Positions 20,301-27,668 of a stretch of 64,000 nucleotides of DNA are shown here, piece after piece. Under the pieces are notes generated by a model. It made no database searches. It had not been told where the DNA came from and saw only the letters and a list, made by a program, of their open reading frames with translations. The stretch is from Indolivaga alginatilytica. Its GTDB lineage: Bacteria; Bacteroidota; Bacteroidia; Bacteroidales; Dysgonomonadaceae. How positions within the stretch are numbered: position 1 is the stretch's first letter; each line of letters starts with the position of its first letter. The stretch lies in NCBI RefSeq assembly GCF_003201355.1, contig NZ_QICL01000003.1:52574-116573 (forward strand), in the 5' to 3' direction. The translations under genes and the position numbers were made by a program.

Positions 20301-20861
20301 ATAAGTGCTCTTATTAACGAAGGAAAAGATGATAAAGCACTTTCTGCATTAGATTATTGTTTGAAAGTAATTCCTGCTAACACAGTGCCTATGGGTGGCG
20401 AATCGGTTTCTTTTGCTGATGCATATTTTGCAATAGGTCAACCGGAAAAAGCAGAAGCAGTAATTAAGATTATATTGGATAGATCTGAACAGTCATTAAA
20501 TTGGTACCACCGTTTGAAGCCTGAACAAATGTCAAGTTCAGCAAGTGATATAAGAAACCATTTTGATAACATCTTGCGTATTGCTATGGTGTATCAACAA
20601 CATGGTGATATGGCAAAATACAAAGCTTTAATTGAGAAATTACAAGGCTATGCTCAGTTATATTTCACAAACAGGGTACCTGCATTAGGAAATTATGCTT
20701 TAAAAAATATTACTGATACATCGATCCGAGGATATTATATTGCAGAGAAAGGTTCTGAAATACAGAAGCTTGAAGAGGGACTGGCTCAACAGTCAATGGC
20801 TTTGATGCAACAATTTAGTCCCGGATTATTAAAAGAATATACAAGTCAAAGCAGCAATTAA
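17361..20861 (+). CDS. DUF2723 membrane protein, possible protein O-glycosyltransferase (GT-C type)
   Basis: 1166 residues from the Met at 17361; an in-frame Met at 17292 is unlikely (see the promoter entry). The N-terminal DUF2723 domain has many membrane segments and a conserved early motif EPTASFWDCGEFITSAYKFE, with acidic residues typical of GT-C transferases, then VGHPPGAPFF. A long periplasmic or loop part includes NGDNDTFPLWYAQEVEG. The C-terminal 200 residues look like TPR-type helices. The eukaryotic DUF2723 relative TMEM260 is known to O-mannosylate proteins, so a role in protein O-glycosylation in this phylum is a reasonable inference. It is followed 81 bp later by a polysaccharide deacetylase on the same strand. 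Confidence 0.85.
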   Translation: MKKYNLVNNIFGWLSFIIAAITYLLTIEPTASFWDCGEFITSAYKFEVGHPPGAPFFMLTGKFFTLFASDVTQVAKMVNTMSALLSALTILFLFWTITHLAKKLIYTDTEKEMSLGQMIVIIGSGLVGALVYTFSDTFWFSAVEGEVYAYSSMFTALVFWLILKWENRADKQGSDKWLVLIAYTMGLSIGVHLLNLLCIPAIVLVYYFKKTETPNFKGILLALLGSMGLIVVLMYGVIPGFTKVGGAVELFFVNSLGLSYNSGVFFYLIVLLLSLIWGLYETLAAKGSLQRAKIAFILTMALSGITFIGSNVLLWIVLLGGLIFFCFKGKKMTFRLVNTSLLCLLVILIGYSSFAIIPIRSAANTPMDQNSPEDVFSLTDYLNREQYGDSPLVYGRTYASEVKRDASGKAIESSKKSRYDKIVKKSPDEKDRYFVASEVPKYEYTNTMLFPRMYSDEYRHTQGYKNWGGITDVKVPPTFFENLQYLFKYQINFMYWRYFMWNFSGRQNDIPSSGEMSNGNWITGISFIDEHVLGLGPQDNLPPDIADNKGHNVYYMLPLILGLCGIFFQLTRGKKGEQQLWVTFMLFFMTGLAIVLYLNQKPYEPRERDYAYAGSFYAFSIWIGLGVAALWVLLKRYVPETVAAAVVTVVALLIPVQMASQNWDDHDRSNRYTMRDFGMNYLKSVEKDGILFTNGDNDTFPLWYAQEVEGFRTDVRVANLSYLQTDWYVDQMRRQAYDSKPLPIEWDKSRYIGDKGMYAYVITKEQIENVLKQQFEKSSGSSWMDKVQNEQNIDLTNYYDKNAFTDTVSLDYIMNILRTQDSYVPKNPFIESSGSEFIIPGNLLYMPVDTTLVDWKALSAQPSAHMLVNLGNKNVLYRQELMILEMLNNINKEGWKRPIYFATTVGDDMYMNLADNHFMLEGLAYRITPGKISPTGVNTEVTYNNMVNEFKWGNIDDPRVYLDENNMRMCKTFRIMFNKLISALINEGKDDKALSALDYCLKVIPANTVPMGGESVSFADAYFAIGQPEKAEAVIKIILDRSEQSLNWYHRLKPEQMSSSASDIRNHFDNILRIAMVYQQHGDMAKYKALIEKLQGYAQLYFTNRVPALGNYALKNITDTSIRGYYIAEKGSEIQKLEEGLAQQSMALMQQFSPGLLKEYTSQSSN

Positions 20862-20872
20862 GATAATATTGC

Positions 20873-20919
20873 GTCTATAGTCATGGAAGGCACGATTTTT
20901 GCTTTCTGTGACTATAGAT
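20873..20919 (+). other. Long-loop hairpin between the DUF2723 gene and the deacetylase
   Basis: TCTATAGTCA ... TGACTATAGA forms a 10-bp stem with a loop of about 27 nt. A T-rich run comes only 11 bp later, so it is a weak terminator or an mRNA processing/stability element. Confidence 0.45.
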
Positions 20920-20942
20920 GATGATGTTATTTTTTTATAGAT

Positions 20943-21647
20943 ATGTTGATAGAACAACCGCCGTTAGTTTATAGACTTCTTTTTCCGGGAGGACATTGGA
21001 GACTACCTAGCAAAAACGAGAAAGTAATTTATTTGACCTTTGATGATGGACCTATACCGGAGCTTACTCCATGGGTATTGGATTTGTTAGATAAGTATGA
21101 CATAAAAGCTACGTTCTTTTGTGTTGGTGACAATGTTAGGAAATACCCTGAAATTTATCAGGATATTTTAGACCGCGGGCATAATGTCGGTAATCATACA
21201 TTCAATCATATACAAGGTATAAAAAGCCGCACAAAAAACTATATGAAGAATGCCGAACTAGCTTCGGAGTATATCGACTCTCCTTTATTCCGACCTCCTC
21301 ATGGACATATGCGCCTGCCTCAGTTTTTTAAACTTCGTAAGAAATATAAGATTATATTATGGGATGTGGTAACACGTGACTATAGTAATAAGCAAACCCC
21401 GGAAGAGGTTTTAGAAAATGTGAAACATTATGGACGCAATGGTTCTATCATTGTATTTCATGATTCAATTAAAGCTGAAAAGAATATGAAATATGCATTG
21501 CCTTTGGCTATCGAATGGTTCAAAGAGCAAGGGTATGTTTTCAAAACTATTCAAGAAGGTTTAGTTGAAACTGCTAACGAAGCAATAGAGACGAATCTCC
21601 ATAACTCAGAAAGCGATACTCGTGAGTTAGTGCGTGATTATAGATAG
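20943..21647 (+). CDS. Polysaccharide deacetylase (NodB-type)
   Basis: 234 residues. Catalytic NodB motifs are present: TFDDGP (motif 1, general base and metal Asp), NHTFNH (motif 2, metal His pair), RPPHG (motif 3), WDVVTRDYS (motif 4) and IIVFHDS (motif 5). It removes N-acetyl or O-acetyl groups from a cell-surface polysaccharide or peptidoglycan. No signal peptide is evident. The C-terminal 25 residues extend beyond the normal domain and overlap the 3' end of queA on the opposite strand by 74 bp. Confidence 0.9.
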   Translation: MLIEQPPLVYRLLFPGGHWRLPSKNEKVIYLTFDDGPIPELTPWVLDLLDKYDIKATFFCVGDNVRKYPEIYQDILDRGHNVGNHTFNHIQGIKSRTKNYMKNAELASEYIDSPLFRPPHGHMRLPQFFKLRKKYKIILWDVVTRDYSNKQTPEEVLENVKHYGRNGSIIVFHDSIKAEKNMKYALPLAIEWFKEQGYVFKTIQEGLVETANEAIETNLHNSESDTRELVRDYR

Positions 21648-22797
21648 ACATCCAATTGCCTTCGACAAAGGCGGAGACTAATAATAATAAAGTGCTTTGC
21701 GGCTGGTGAAAATTAGTAACTATGCCGCTTACTATTTTAAATGTGTAGCCCGGAACGATCATTATCTGAGTATCGGCAAGTAAAGTATTTATTGAATGCT
21801 TATCCAGATAGTCTAAGATGTTCTTTAGGGCTTTTTCTTTTGTAATATTATTGTCAAAAGAACTGTTATAAGGCTGCCATTGTTCTACTTTCAGTGTATT
21901 CAGATTTGGACTCTTTTCCAAAGCAACCCCAATATGATACAAACTTTCGAGAGTACGCACAGATGTTGTGCCTACCGCAATTATATTCCCCTTGTGCGAA
22001 AGTATATGTTCTATGGTTTCTCTCTTTACAGAAATAAACTCGGAGTGCATCTCGTGGTCGTTTATCACTTCACTTTTAACGGGTTTAAATGTTCCTGCTC
22101 CAACATGTAAAGTAACTTCGTTGGTTTCGATGCCTTTTTTCTTAAGTTTCTCAAATACCTTTTCTGTAAAATGCAATCCGGCAGTAGGAGCCGCCACTGA
22201 GCCTTTTATCTTAGAATATAATGTCTGGTAGGTTTCCTTGTCTTTTTCTTCGGTATCACGGTTTAAATAGGGTGGGATAGGTAGTTCGCCAACCGCATCA
22301 AGAATATCTGCAAATGTATATTGAGGATTATCCCATTCAAATTTGATAATATGTGTATTGCCTGCCGATTCTATTCGGTCAGCTTTTAGTAATATTGTCT
22401 GATTATCAATTTTCACCTCTTTCACAAGTGTGCCTTCTTTCCATTTCTTTAAGTTGCCAATCATGCATTGCCATGAGCACTCTTCTGTGGCTTGAAATAT
22501 CAGATTGTAGTCGTGAGGAAGATATGGGTCGAGGCAGAATATTTCTATCTGAGCTCCTGTCGATTTATTAAAGTGGAGACGTGCCTGTATCACTTTCGTA
22601 TTATTAAAGATCATTAGGCTGTCTTCAGGTAAATAATCTGTAATAGACGAAAAGTGACTGTCTGTAATAGATTTGTCTTTGTAAACCAATAACTTCGAAT
22701 TGTCTCGCCCTTCTAGTGGATATTTAGCAATCTTATTATCGGGCAGATCGTAGTTGTAATCTTTAATATGTATGTGACGAGGGTCTGATAATTCCAT
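21574..22797 (-). CDS. queA: S-adenosylmethionine:tRNA ribosyltransferase-isomerase (QueA), long form
   Basis: 407 residues, longer than the roughly 350 of typical QueA. Family signatures are intact: DLPDNKIAKYPLEGRDNSKL, LPEDSLMIFNNTKVIQARL, AAPTAGLHFTEKVF, HVGAGTFKPV and the final LSYGDSSLLL. The enzyme transfers ribose from SAM to preQ1 in the wobble position of tRNA, giving epoxyqueuosine. Bacteroidota often have a longer QueA-like paralogue, so another queA could exist elsewhere. The conserved C-terminus shows that this end is genuine and that the overlapping deacetylase tail is the variable side. Confidence 0.9.
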   Translation of the reverse strand: MELSDPRHIHIKDYNYDLPDNKIAKYPLEGRDNSKLLVYKDKSITDSHFSSITDYLPEDSLMIFNNTKVIQARLHFNKSTGAQIEIFCLDPYLPHDYNLIFQATEECSWQCMIGNLKKWKEGTLVKEVKIDNQTILLKADRIESAGNTHIIKFEWDNPQYTFADILDAVGELPIPPYLNRDTEEKDKETYQTLYSKIKGSVAAPTAGLHFTEKVFEKLKKKGIETNEVTLHVGAGTFKPVKSEVINDHEMHSEFISVKRETIEHILSHKGNIIAVGTTSVRTLESLYHIGVALEKSPNLNTLKVEQWQPYNSSFDNNITKEKALKNILDYLDKHSINTLLADTQIMIVPGYTFKIVSGIVTNFHQPQSTLLLLVSAFVEGNWMSIYNHALTHEYRFLSYGDSSLLLR

Positions 22798-22853
22798 TAT
22801 TCTCTTTTTTTATCCGTCAAAATTAATCAACTTTGTATGAATATGAAAGTATT

Positions 22854-22933
22854 AAGGTTGCAGACCTTTTTATTTTCGTATTTTGTAGAATAATAGATTC
22901 TGCAAATAGAAAGAATAAATGGGTCTGAGACCC
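22854..22933. repeat. Paired GGTCTNAGACC boxes between queA and the DUF2027-Smr gene
   Basis: AAGGTTGCAGACCTT (22854-22868) and GGGTCTGAGACCC (22921-22933) flank a hairpin GTAGAAT-AATAG-ATTCTGC. The second box is 16 bp upstream of the next start codon. The spacer is divergent and so holds both promoters. Confidence 0.7.
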
Positions 22934-22949
22934 TCAAACATCATATTTT

Positions 22950-23993
22950 ATGAAAGTAGGAGATAAAGTACGTTTTCTAAATACAACGGGAGGCGGAATA
23001 GTAAAAGGTTTTCAAGGTAAAGATATAGTAATAGTGGACGATGACGGATTTGATACACCGATACTTATTCGGGAGTGTATAGTTATAGAACCTGCAAATG
23101 AGGCTCAGGTGAGTCAGTCGGTAAAACCGAAGGCACACGAAGTTACATCATATCAGAAAGAACCAAAGATTGAGAGAGTTTCTGTTTCGGAGACTAAAGA
23201 AGGAGAGCGTATTACTGCTTGTCTGGCTTATCTGCCTCTTGATATAAAGACTTTGAGTACAACAAGCTATGAGTGTTATTTGGTTAATGATAGTAATTTT
23301 TATCTATCTTATAACTATATGAGCAGATCGGATAAAGGATGGATAAGTCGTGCCGTAGGAACTATAGAACCCAATACGAAGATTTTTCTGGAAGAATTCA
23401 CGAAGACCGATTTGAATGATTTAGAAAAGGTCTGTGTTCAGTTTATTCCATATAAGATAGATAAGCCTTTCAGCTTGAAGAACCCTTGTTCTTCGGAAAT
23501 TAGAATTGATACAGTTAAATTCTACAAATTGCATAGTTTCAAAGAGAATGATTACTTTGACGATGATGCTATCATCTATTATCTGATGAAAAATGATTTG
23601 ACAGAAAGAGAATTGTTTGTATCGGCGGAGGTTATTGAAGAAGCGATGAAAGAGAAGAAGCAATTAGATCGTCAACAACCACAGCCTCTTAAAAAGAAAG
23701 ATACATCATCTTCTATTATTGAAGTAGACTTGCATCTTGAAGAACTGATAGATTCTACAGTTGGATTGGATGCTAAAGATATTCTTGAATATCAGATTAC
23801 TAAATTTAGAGAGATAATGGATGAAAACAAGGCAAAGAAGGGTCAGAAGATTGTCTTTATTCATGGTAAAGGAGAAGGTGTTTTAAAGAAAGCTATCTTA
23901 AGTGATTTGAAGACTAGATATAGTATGATGAATTATCAGGATGCATCCTTTAAAGAATATGGATTTGGAGCGACAATGATTACGATTAAATAA
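22950..23993 (+). CDS. DUF2027 / Smr-domain protein
   Basis: 347 residues. The N-terminal KOW-like stretch (KVGDKVRFLNTTGGGIVKGF) resembles the DUF2027 family of Bacteroidota. The middle is beta-rich. The C-terminal 80 residues are a Small MutS-related (Smr) domain with VDLHLEELIDS, then KIVFIHGKGEGVLKKAIL and a final GFGATMITI. Smr domains bind or nick branched DNA or act on RNA. Which applies here is unknown, because the MutS2 ATPase part is absent. It heads a three-gene group with gaps of 50 and 19 bp. Confidence 0.88.
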   Translation: MKVGDKVRFLNTTGGGIVKGFQGKDIVIVDDDGFDTPILIRECIVIEPANEAQVSQSVKPKAHEVTSYQKEPKIERVSVSETKEGERITACLAYLPLDIKTLSTTSYECYLVNDSNFYLSYNYMSRSDKGWISRAVGTIEPNTKIFLEEFTKTDLNDLEKVCVQFIPYKIDKPFSLKNPCSSEIRIDTVKFYKLHSFKENDYFDDDAIIYYLMKNDLTERELFVSAEVIEEAMKEKKQLDRQQPQPLKKKDTSSSIIEVDLHLEELIDSTVGLDAKDILEYQITKFREIMDENKAKKGQKIVFIHGKGEGVLKKAILSDLKTRYSMMNYQDASFKEYGFGATMITIK

Positions 23994-24043
23994 TATGGAA
24001 TGAAGTCTTAAAGGTTCTTTTTGAGGTAATAAAATATAAAAGT

Positions 24044-25009
24044 ATGGCTATGAAGTTTCAAAAAAAATATAAGAATTTGCTAAGTGCATTATTTGTATTT
24101 GTAATTGCTTTTTCTTCATTCTTGGCTTTTGAACCTCTTTTTGAGCACTTAGGACAAAAAGCCTCGCAAGAGTTTGCTGCTGCTACTTTTGGGACTATTT
24201 TTGCTGCCGTAATTACGATGGTTTTGTTGAATAAACAAACTGAAACCGAAGTAGAGAAAAGTCGCAGTGAAAAGGTATTTGAACAGAAAATAACTCTATA
24301 CAATCAGGTTATAGATACTCTACAGGGTGTTTTTGAAAAGCAGATAGACGGTGCTGAAATTAAATTAGACCGATCGGAGATTACCCAATTGGAATTTCTT
24401 CTCGCAAAAATGATGATGATAGGTAATGATAAAACCATAAACGAGTTTAAAGCTTTTTATGAGATTGTAACTAATAACTATTCGCCTCAAACGCAAACCT
24501 TATATTTAGACTCTTCGGACAAGCAGATTGTTTTTCGCTTTGCTGATTATTGTCGTGAGGAGTTAGGTTTATCAGATAAGACTCTGGAAAAAGAGATTTT
24601 GGAGGATATTGTTCTGCAAGGAGAATTATTCTATAATATAGAAGAAACAGGAGAACTTCACCCCAATTTGGTAGATACGATAAAAGATATTTATGGTTAT
24701 CTGGTTTTTGATCTGGATTTACCTACTCGAAATATCGTTTTTAAACCCAATGGCTTCAATGCCTACATAAGTAAACGGCGAGAGGATAAAATGTGCTTTT
24801 TACAATGTACGTTTAATATAGATTCTGTTCGATTGGTTTTGGAACATGATCATATTATTAAAGGGTTTGCGAAAAATAAAGAGGACAATAAATCGATATT
24901 TCTATTTGAATCGGATGATCGTAAAAAAGTAAAACTGTATATTTCGGATATAGAGCGTGCAATAAAGCAAAGTTATATGCTAACGAAGAAGCAAATGTTG
25001 AACTTATGA
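24044..25009 (+). CDS. Hypothetical membrane-anchored protein
   Basis: 321 residues, no recognised domain. There are two N-terminal membrane helices (about residues 12-30 and 44-61), then a coiled-coil-like charged stretch (NKQTETEVEKSRSEKVFEQK) and a mixed soluble domain of about 250 residues. ATG codons at 24044 and 24050 are both possible starts. It lies between the Smr protein and a lipoprotein on the same strand with very short gaps, so the three are probably co-transcribed. A role in envelope biology is inferred from topology only. Confidence 0.75.
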   Translation: MAMKFQKKYKNLLSALFVFVIAFSSFLAFEPLFEHLGQKASQEFAAATFGTIFAAVITMVLLNKQTETEVEKSRSEKVFEQKITLYNQVIDTLQGVFEKQIDGAEIKLDRSEITQLEFLLAKMMMIGNDKTINEFKAFYEIVTNNYSPQTQTLYLDSSDKQIVFRFADYCREELGLSDKTLEKEILEDIVLQGELFYNIEETGELHPNLVDTIKDIYGYLVFDLDLPTRNIVFKPNGFNAYISKRREDKMCFLQCTFNIDSVRLVLEHDHIIKGFAKNKEDNKSIFLFESDDRKKVKLYISDIERAIKQSYMLTKKQMLNL

Positions 25010-25028
25010 AAAAGGATATAATTTTTTA

Positions 25029-25631
25029 ATGATTAAATATAGAATGAAACAAAAACTATCTGCATTATTGCTAATATGTATAGCTGTAATGTTTTCGGGC
25101 TGTGGTGTTACTAACGATCTAACCAGCGCCTATAATGTAACAAAGTGTGAGTATGATTATAAATCTATTTCTAACTTAACGGTATCAGGAGTAAACTTGT
25201 CGAATGGAATATCGCCTCTGAGTGTTCCTAAACTATTAGGCATTTTAGGAGGAACAGCATCTTCTATTCCAATGAATTTTACTCTAAATCTAAATGTGAA
25301 AAATCCAAATACAACAGCTGCGATCATGAATGGTCTGCAATATATTGTAAGTATAGATGATATACAGTTTACAACAGGACATGTTGATCAGACGATGAAT
25401 ATTGCAGCGGGAACAACTCAGGTTCTACCTTTGAATATTGGTGTTGATCTTGCAACGCTAATGACTAACAATTCTAAATCGGCAGTAGAGAATATTGCTA
25501 AGAATTTTATCGGAATAGGCGACACTAAGTCTAATGTAAAGGTGCAAATCAAACCAACCTTTATGATTGGTGGTACACCTATTACTTCTCCGGTTTATTT
25601 TCCGGTAAGCTTCACGTTTGGAGGTAAATAA
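25029..25631 (+). CDS. LEA type 2-like lipoprotein
   Basis: 200 residues. The signal sequence (LSALLLICIAVMFSGC) ends in a lipobox with the lipidated Cys at about residue 25. A second Met at 25044 would give the more usual MKQK start. The mature part resembles the late-embryogenesis-abundant 2 fold seen in bacterial lipoproteins (SNLTVSGVNLSNG, NLNVKNPNTTAAIMNGLQY). It is anchored in the membrane facing the periplasm; its binding partner is unknown. It is the last gene of the Smr / membrane / lipoprotein cluster and is followed by a terminator. Confidence 0.82.
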   Translation: MIKYRMKQKLSALLLICIAVMFSGCGVTNDLTSAYNVTKCEYDYKSISNLTVSGVNLSNGISPLSVPKLLGILGGTASSIPMNFTLNLNVKNPNTTAAIMNGLQYIVSIDDIQFTTGHVDQTMNIAAGTTQVLPLNIGVDLATLMTNNSKSAVENIAKNFIGIGDTKSNVKVQIKPTFMIGGTPITSPVYFPVSFTFGGK

Positions 25632-25647
25632 GGAGTCAGAAAACAAA

Positions 25648-25687
25648 AAGAACCGACTAGTCAATCTGATTAACCGGTTCTTTTTTT
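25648..25687 (+). terminator. Terminator of the Smr / membrane / LEA cluster
   Basis: The stem AAGAACCG ... CGGTTCTT has a loop of about 20 nt and a run of seven T. It separates this cluster from convergent genes. Confidence 0.82.
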
Positions 25688-25705
25688 GTGTATATATGTG
25701 ATTGT

Positions 25706-26593
25706 TTATAGCATAAAATCAGTCAATGGAGGATAAAGTCCTATGTACTCTTCTGTGCTTTCGTCGGCATATGCAATCTTAAGATTATCCATAAGGTCTT
25801 CTTCCTCCAGAACTTCTAATATCGTATGCACTGCTATATTTTTATCAACTACATAGCAAAAAATATTCATCGTTCCCGATCCTATATCTCCGCCATCGCA
25901 ATGCCCGTTACCTGTCCATCCGAGGCAATTATTGAATAGCGATTCGAGATAATCTCTTTTCTCTGTTAGTTCTGTTTGATTAGCATCTTTATCGTATGAA
26001 TATTGAACAATAAATTCGGTTAGATCTTCATGTTCCTCATAGCCTATCTGTTTTTGTTCACTTACATATTTTGCCAATGTAATGTTTGATGGAAGATCGT
26101 TCTTTCTGGTTTCTATCGTTTCAGTCTCTCCAACTTCTCCTAATATTCCTTTATGAATAGTGATTGTGTTATCTTCATTTATCCATATTTCAAAATACCT
26201 TGTAGTGCCTCCCGATTGCTTGTAAAGCTTCATCATCTTAGCATCGGTCTCTTCTTCATTTATGGCTGTGTCGTCATTCCATTCACTTACATTAGGGACT
26301 TTGCCTTCTGCATAGTATTGAGAGAATAGATTTATTATTTCGTTCTGAGTGGTATATGTTCTGCTGTAATGCTTAAAGTTATTATCAGAACCGAATACAA
26401 ATCGTATTTCAGCATAATACTCATTGTTCTGTTTGATAGCTTGTATGTAAATACTGTTTTCTATGGGGTTTTTAGGCTCCAGAATGATATAGCTGTCTTC
26501 ATCCTCAGTAAGACTACATATTGTTGCTTTAAGTACCTCTACGTCGTGTTTGCGGACGCTGCTTCCGTCCTTAATCAGTTTGAACTGTATCAT
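25706..26593 (-). CDS. WGR-like domain protein
   Basis: 295 residues. The segment from about residue 122 to 190 (MKLYKQSGGTTRYFEIWINE ... VSEQKQIGYEE) has the layout of a WGR domain, with strands of FEIWI and TIHKG type, although the WGR triplet itself is not present. The N-terminal 110 residues and the C-terminal 100 residues (YLESLFNNCLGWTGNGHCDG) are unassigned. Its start overlaps the stop of the upstream Nudix gene by 4 bp (ATGA), so the two are translationally coupled. The function is unknown. Confidence 0.7.
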   Translation of the reverse strand: MIQFKLIKDGSSVRKHDVEVLKATICSLTEDEDSYIILEPKNPIENSIYIQAIKQNNEYYAEIRFVFGSDNNFKHYSRTYTTQNEIINLFSQYYAEGKVPNVSEWNDDTAINEEETDAKMMKLYKQSGGTTRYFEIWINEDNTITIHKGILGEVGETETIETRKNDLPSNITLAKYVSEQKQIGYEEHEDLTEFIVQYSYDKDANQTELTEKRDYLESLFNNCLGWTGNGHCDGGDIGSGTMNIFCYVVDKNIAVHTILEVLEEEDLMDNLKIAYADESTEEYIGLYPPLTDFML

Positions 26594-27123
26594 TTGGTTA
26601 TTGTTTTGTAATTATTTAAGTGCTCGAATCCTTCGGATAGAAAATGCCCGAAATCAAGTTCGAAATTCGGTGTAAATATATCTTTCCCTAATTGTGCTTT
26701 AATCTCACTTATGTCCCAAAAACGTCCGTCGGAAACTTCTTTCATATCTACCTTCGGAATTTGGTTGGTCTTTGTATAGAAGCAGTATGTAAGTTCTCTC
26801 TCGACATTCGTTTCTATAATATATTTGTCTATGTAATGTATGCTCAGGTTTTGCAGCCCTATTTCTTCGGAGGCTTCACGTAAGGCGGCTTGCTGAGGAG
26901 TTTCATTTAAGTCGATATGTCCTCCTACTGACGAATCCCATTTGTCGGGCTGTATATCTTTTGTAGCCGATCTCTTTTGCAGATACAACTTCCCTTCTTC
27001 ATTAAATACATGAAGGTGTATTACCGGATGCAATAATTTAGAGCCACTATGACATTCACTACGCGTTGCCTTACCTATTATATTACCTTGTTCGTCTACT
27101 AAGGGAAATATTTCTTCTTGCAT
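26590..27123 (-). CDS. Nudix hydrolase
   Basis: 177 residues. The Nudix box is complete: GGHIDLNETPQQAALREASE followed by EIG, including the REASEEIG metal-binding core. The start (FPLVDEQGNIIGKATRSECH) and length place it with the YfcD / IPP-isomerase-like Nudix group. Such enzymes hydrolyse nucleoside diphosphate-linked compounds; the substrate is unknown. It is translationally coupled by a 4-bp overlap to the WGR-like gene. The degenerate Nudix domain at 11207-12340 appears to be a distant relative. Confidence 0.92.
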   Translation of the reverse strand: MQEEIFPLVDEQGNIIGKATRSECHSGSKLLHPVIHLHVFNEEGKLYLQKRSATKDIQPDKWDSSVGGHIDLNETPQQAALREASEEIGLQNLSIHYIDKYIIETNVERELTYCFYTKTNQIPKVDMKEVSDGRFWDISEIKAQLGKDIFTPNFELDFGHFLSEGFEHLNNYKTITK

Positions 27124-27175
27124 AATTTTATATATAGATAAATGAACAGTGCTTCATCTTTTACATTGTCTATTT

Positions 27176-27268
27176 AAGGTCATAGACCTTTTTTGTTGCT
27201 TTGGCAAGCACAACAGCAATAGTTGGTTATAAATCGAAAGTATATCATTAAATACTTTCATTTACTTG
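27176..27268. repeat. Composite dispersed element (inverted orientation)
   Basis: AAGGTCATAGACCTT (27176-27190) is followed by TTGCTTTGGCAAGCA and the block GAAAGTATATCATTAAATACTTTC. The reverse complement is nearly the same as 16342-16432 and 52226-52315. It lies 53 bp upstream of the Nudix gene. Confidence 0.8.
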
Positions 27269-27321
27269 TATAGATTGTGAGTTACAATAAAGTTACATCG
27301 TATACATTTAGTTATACTGTT

Positions 27322-27510
27322 TGGTGACAAAGTAAGCACTTTTTGTATACTTTGTGTGTTTTTGTAATCTGCTGTAAATCAATTGAACATGATTCAAAAG
27401 GTTACAAAGGTAACAAAAGTAACACTTTTTTACTGTTTTATTTTCTATTGTTTACTGTTTACTAAATTCGGGCAAAGCAGAGCCTCTGCTCTACTGCTGA
27501 CTGATAATTG
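27322..27510. repeat. TTTTGTNAC-family repeat, copy 3 (inverted)
   Basis: It holds GGTTACAAAGGTAACAAAAG and TAACAC, the reverse complement of the unit array in copies 1 and 2. On the reverse strand it is preceded by TTTAGTAAACAGTAAACAA as in copy 2. It lies in the 545-bp spacer between topB and the Nudix gene. Confidence 0.7.
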
Positions 27511-27615
27511 TTGACTGACTGCTGTTCCAAAAGGTGACACTTTTCAGGTTATTATCTTTATTGTTTCTTTTCATCTTTTGTGCGACCATGCCACTTTCTT
27601 ATTGATAGATAATTT

Positions 27616-27660
27616 TCCTCTTATTACTCCCTCTCAAAAGAAAATAGGGTGGGGTGAGGC
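27616..27660. repeat. GC-rich hairpin-like patch, possible solitary DUF559-type border
   Basis: The reverse complement reads GCCTCACCCCACCCTATTTT, then CTTTTGAGAGGGAGTAATAA. It resembles the patch at 56086-56153 and more loosely the left border of the leuS insert. It ends 9 bp before the topB stop codon. Confidence 0.45.
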
Positions 27661-27668
27661 AAGAAACT

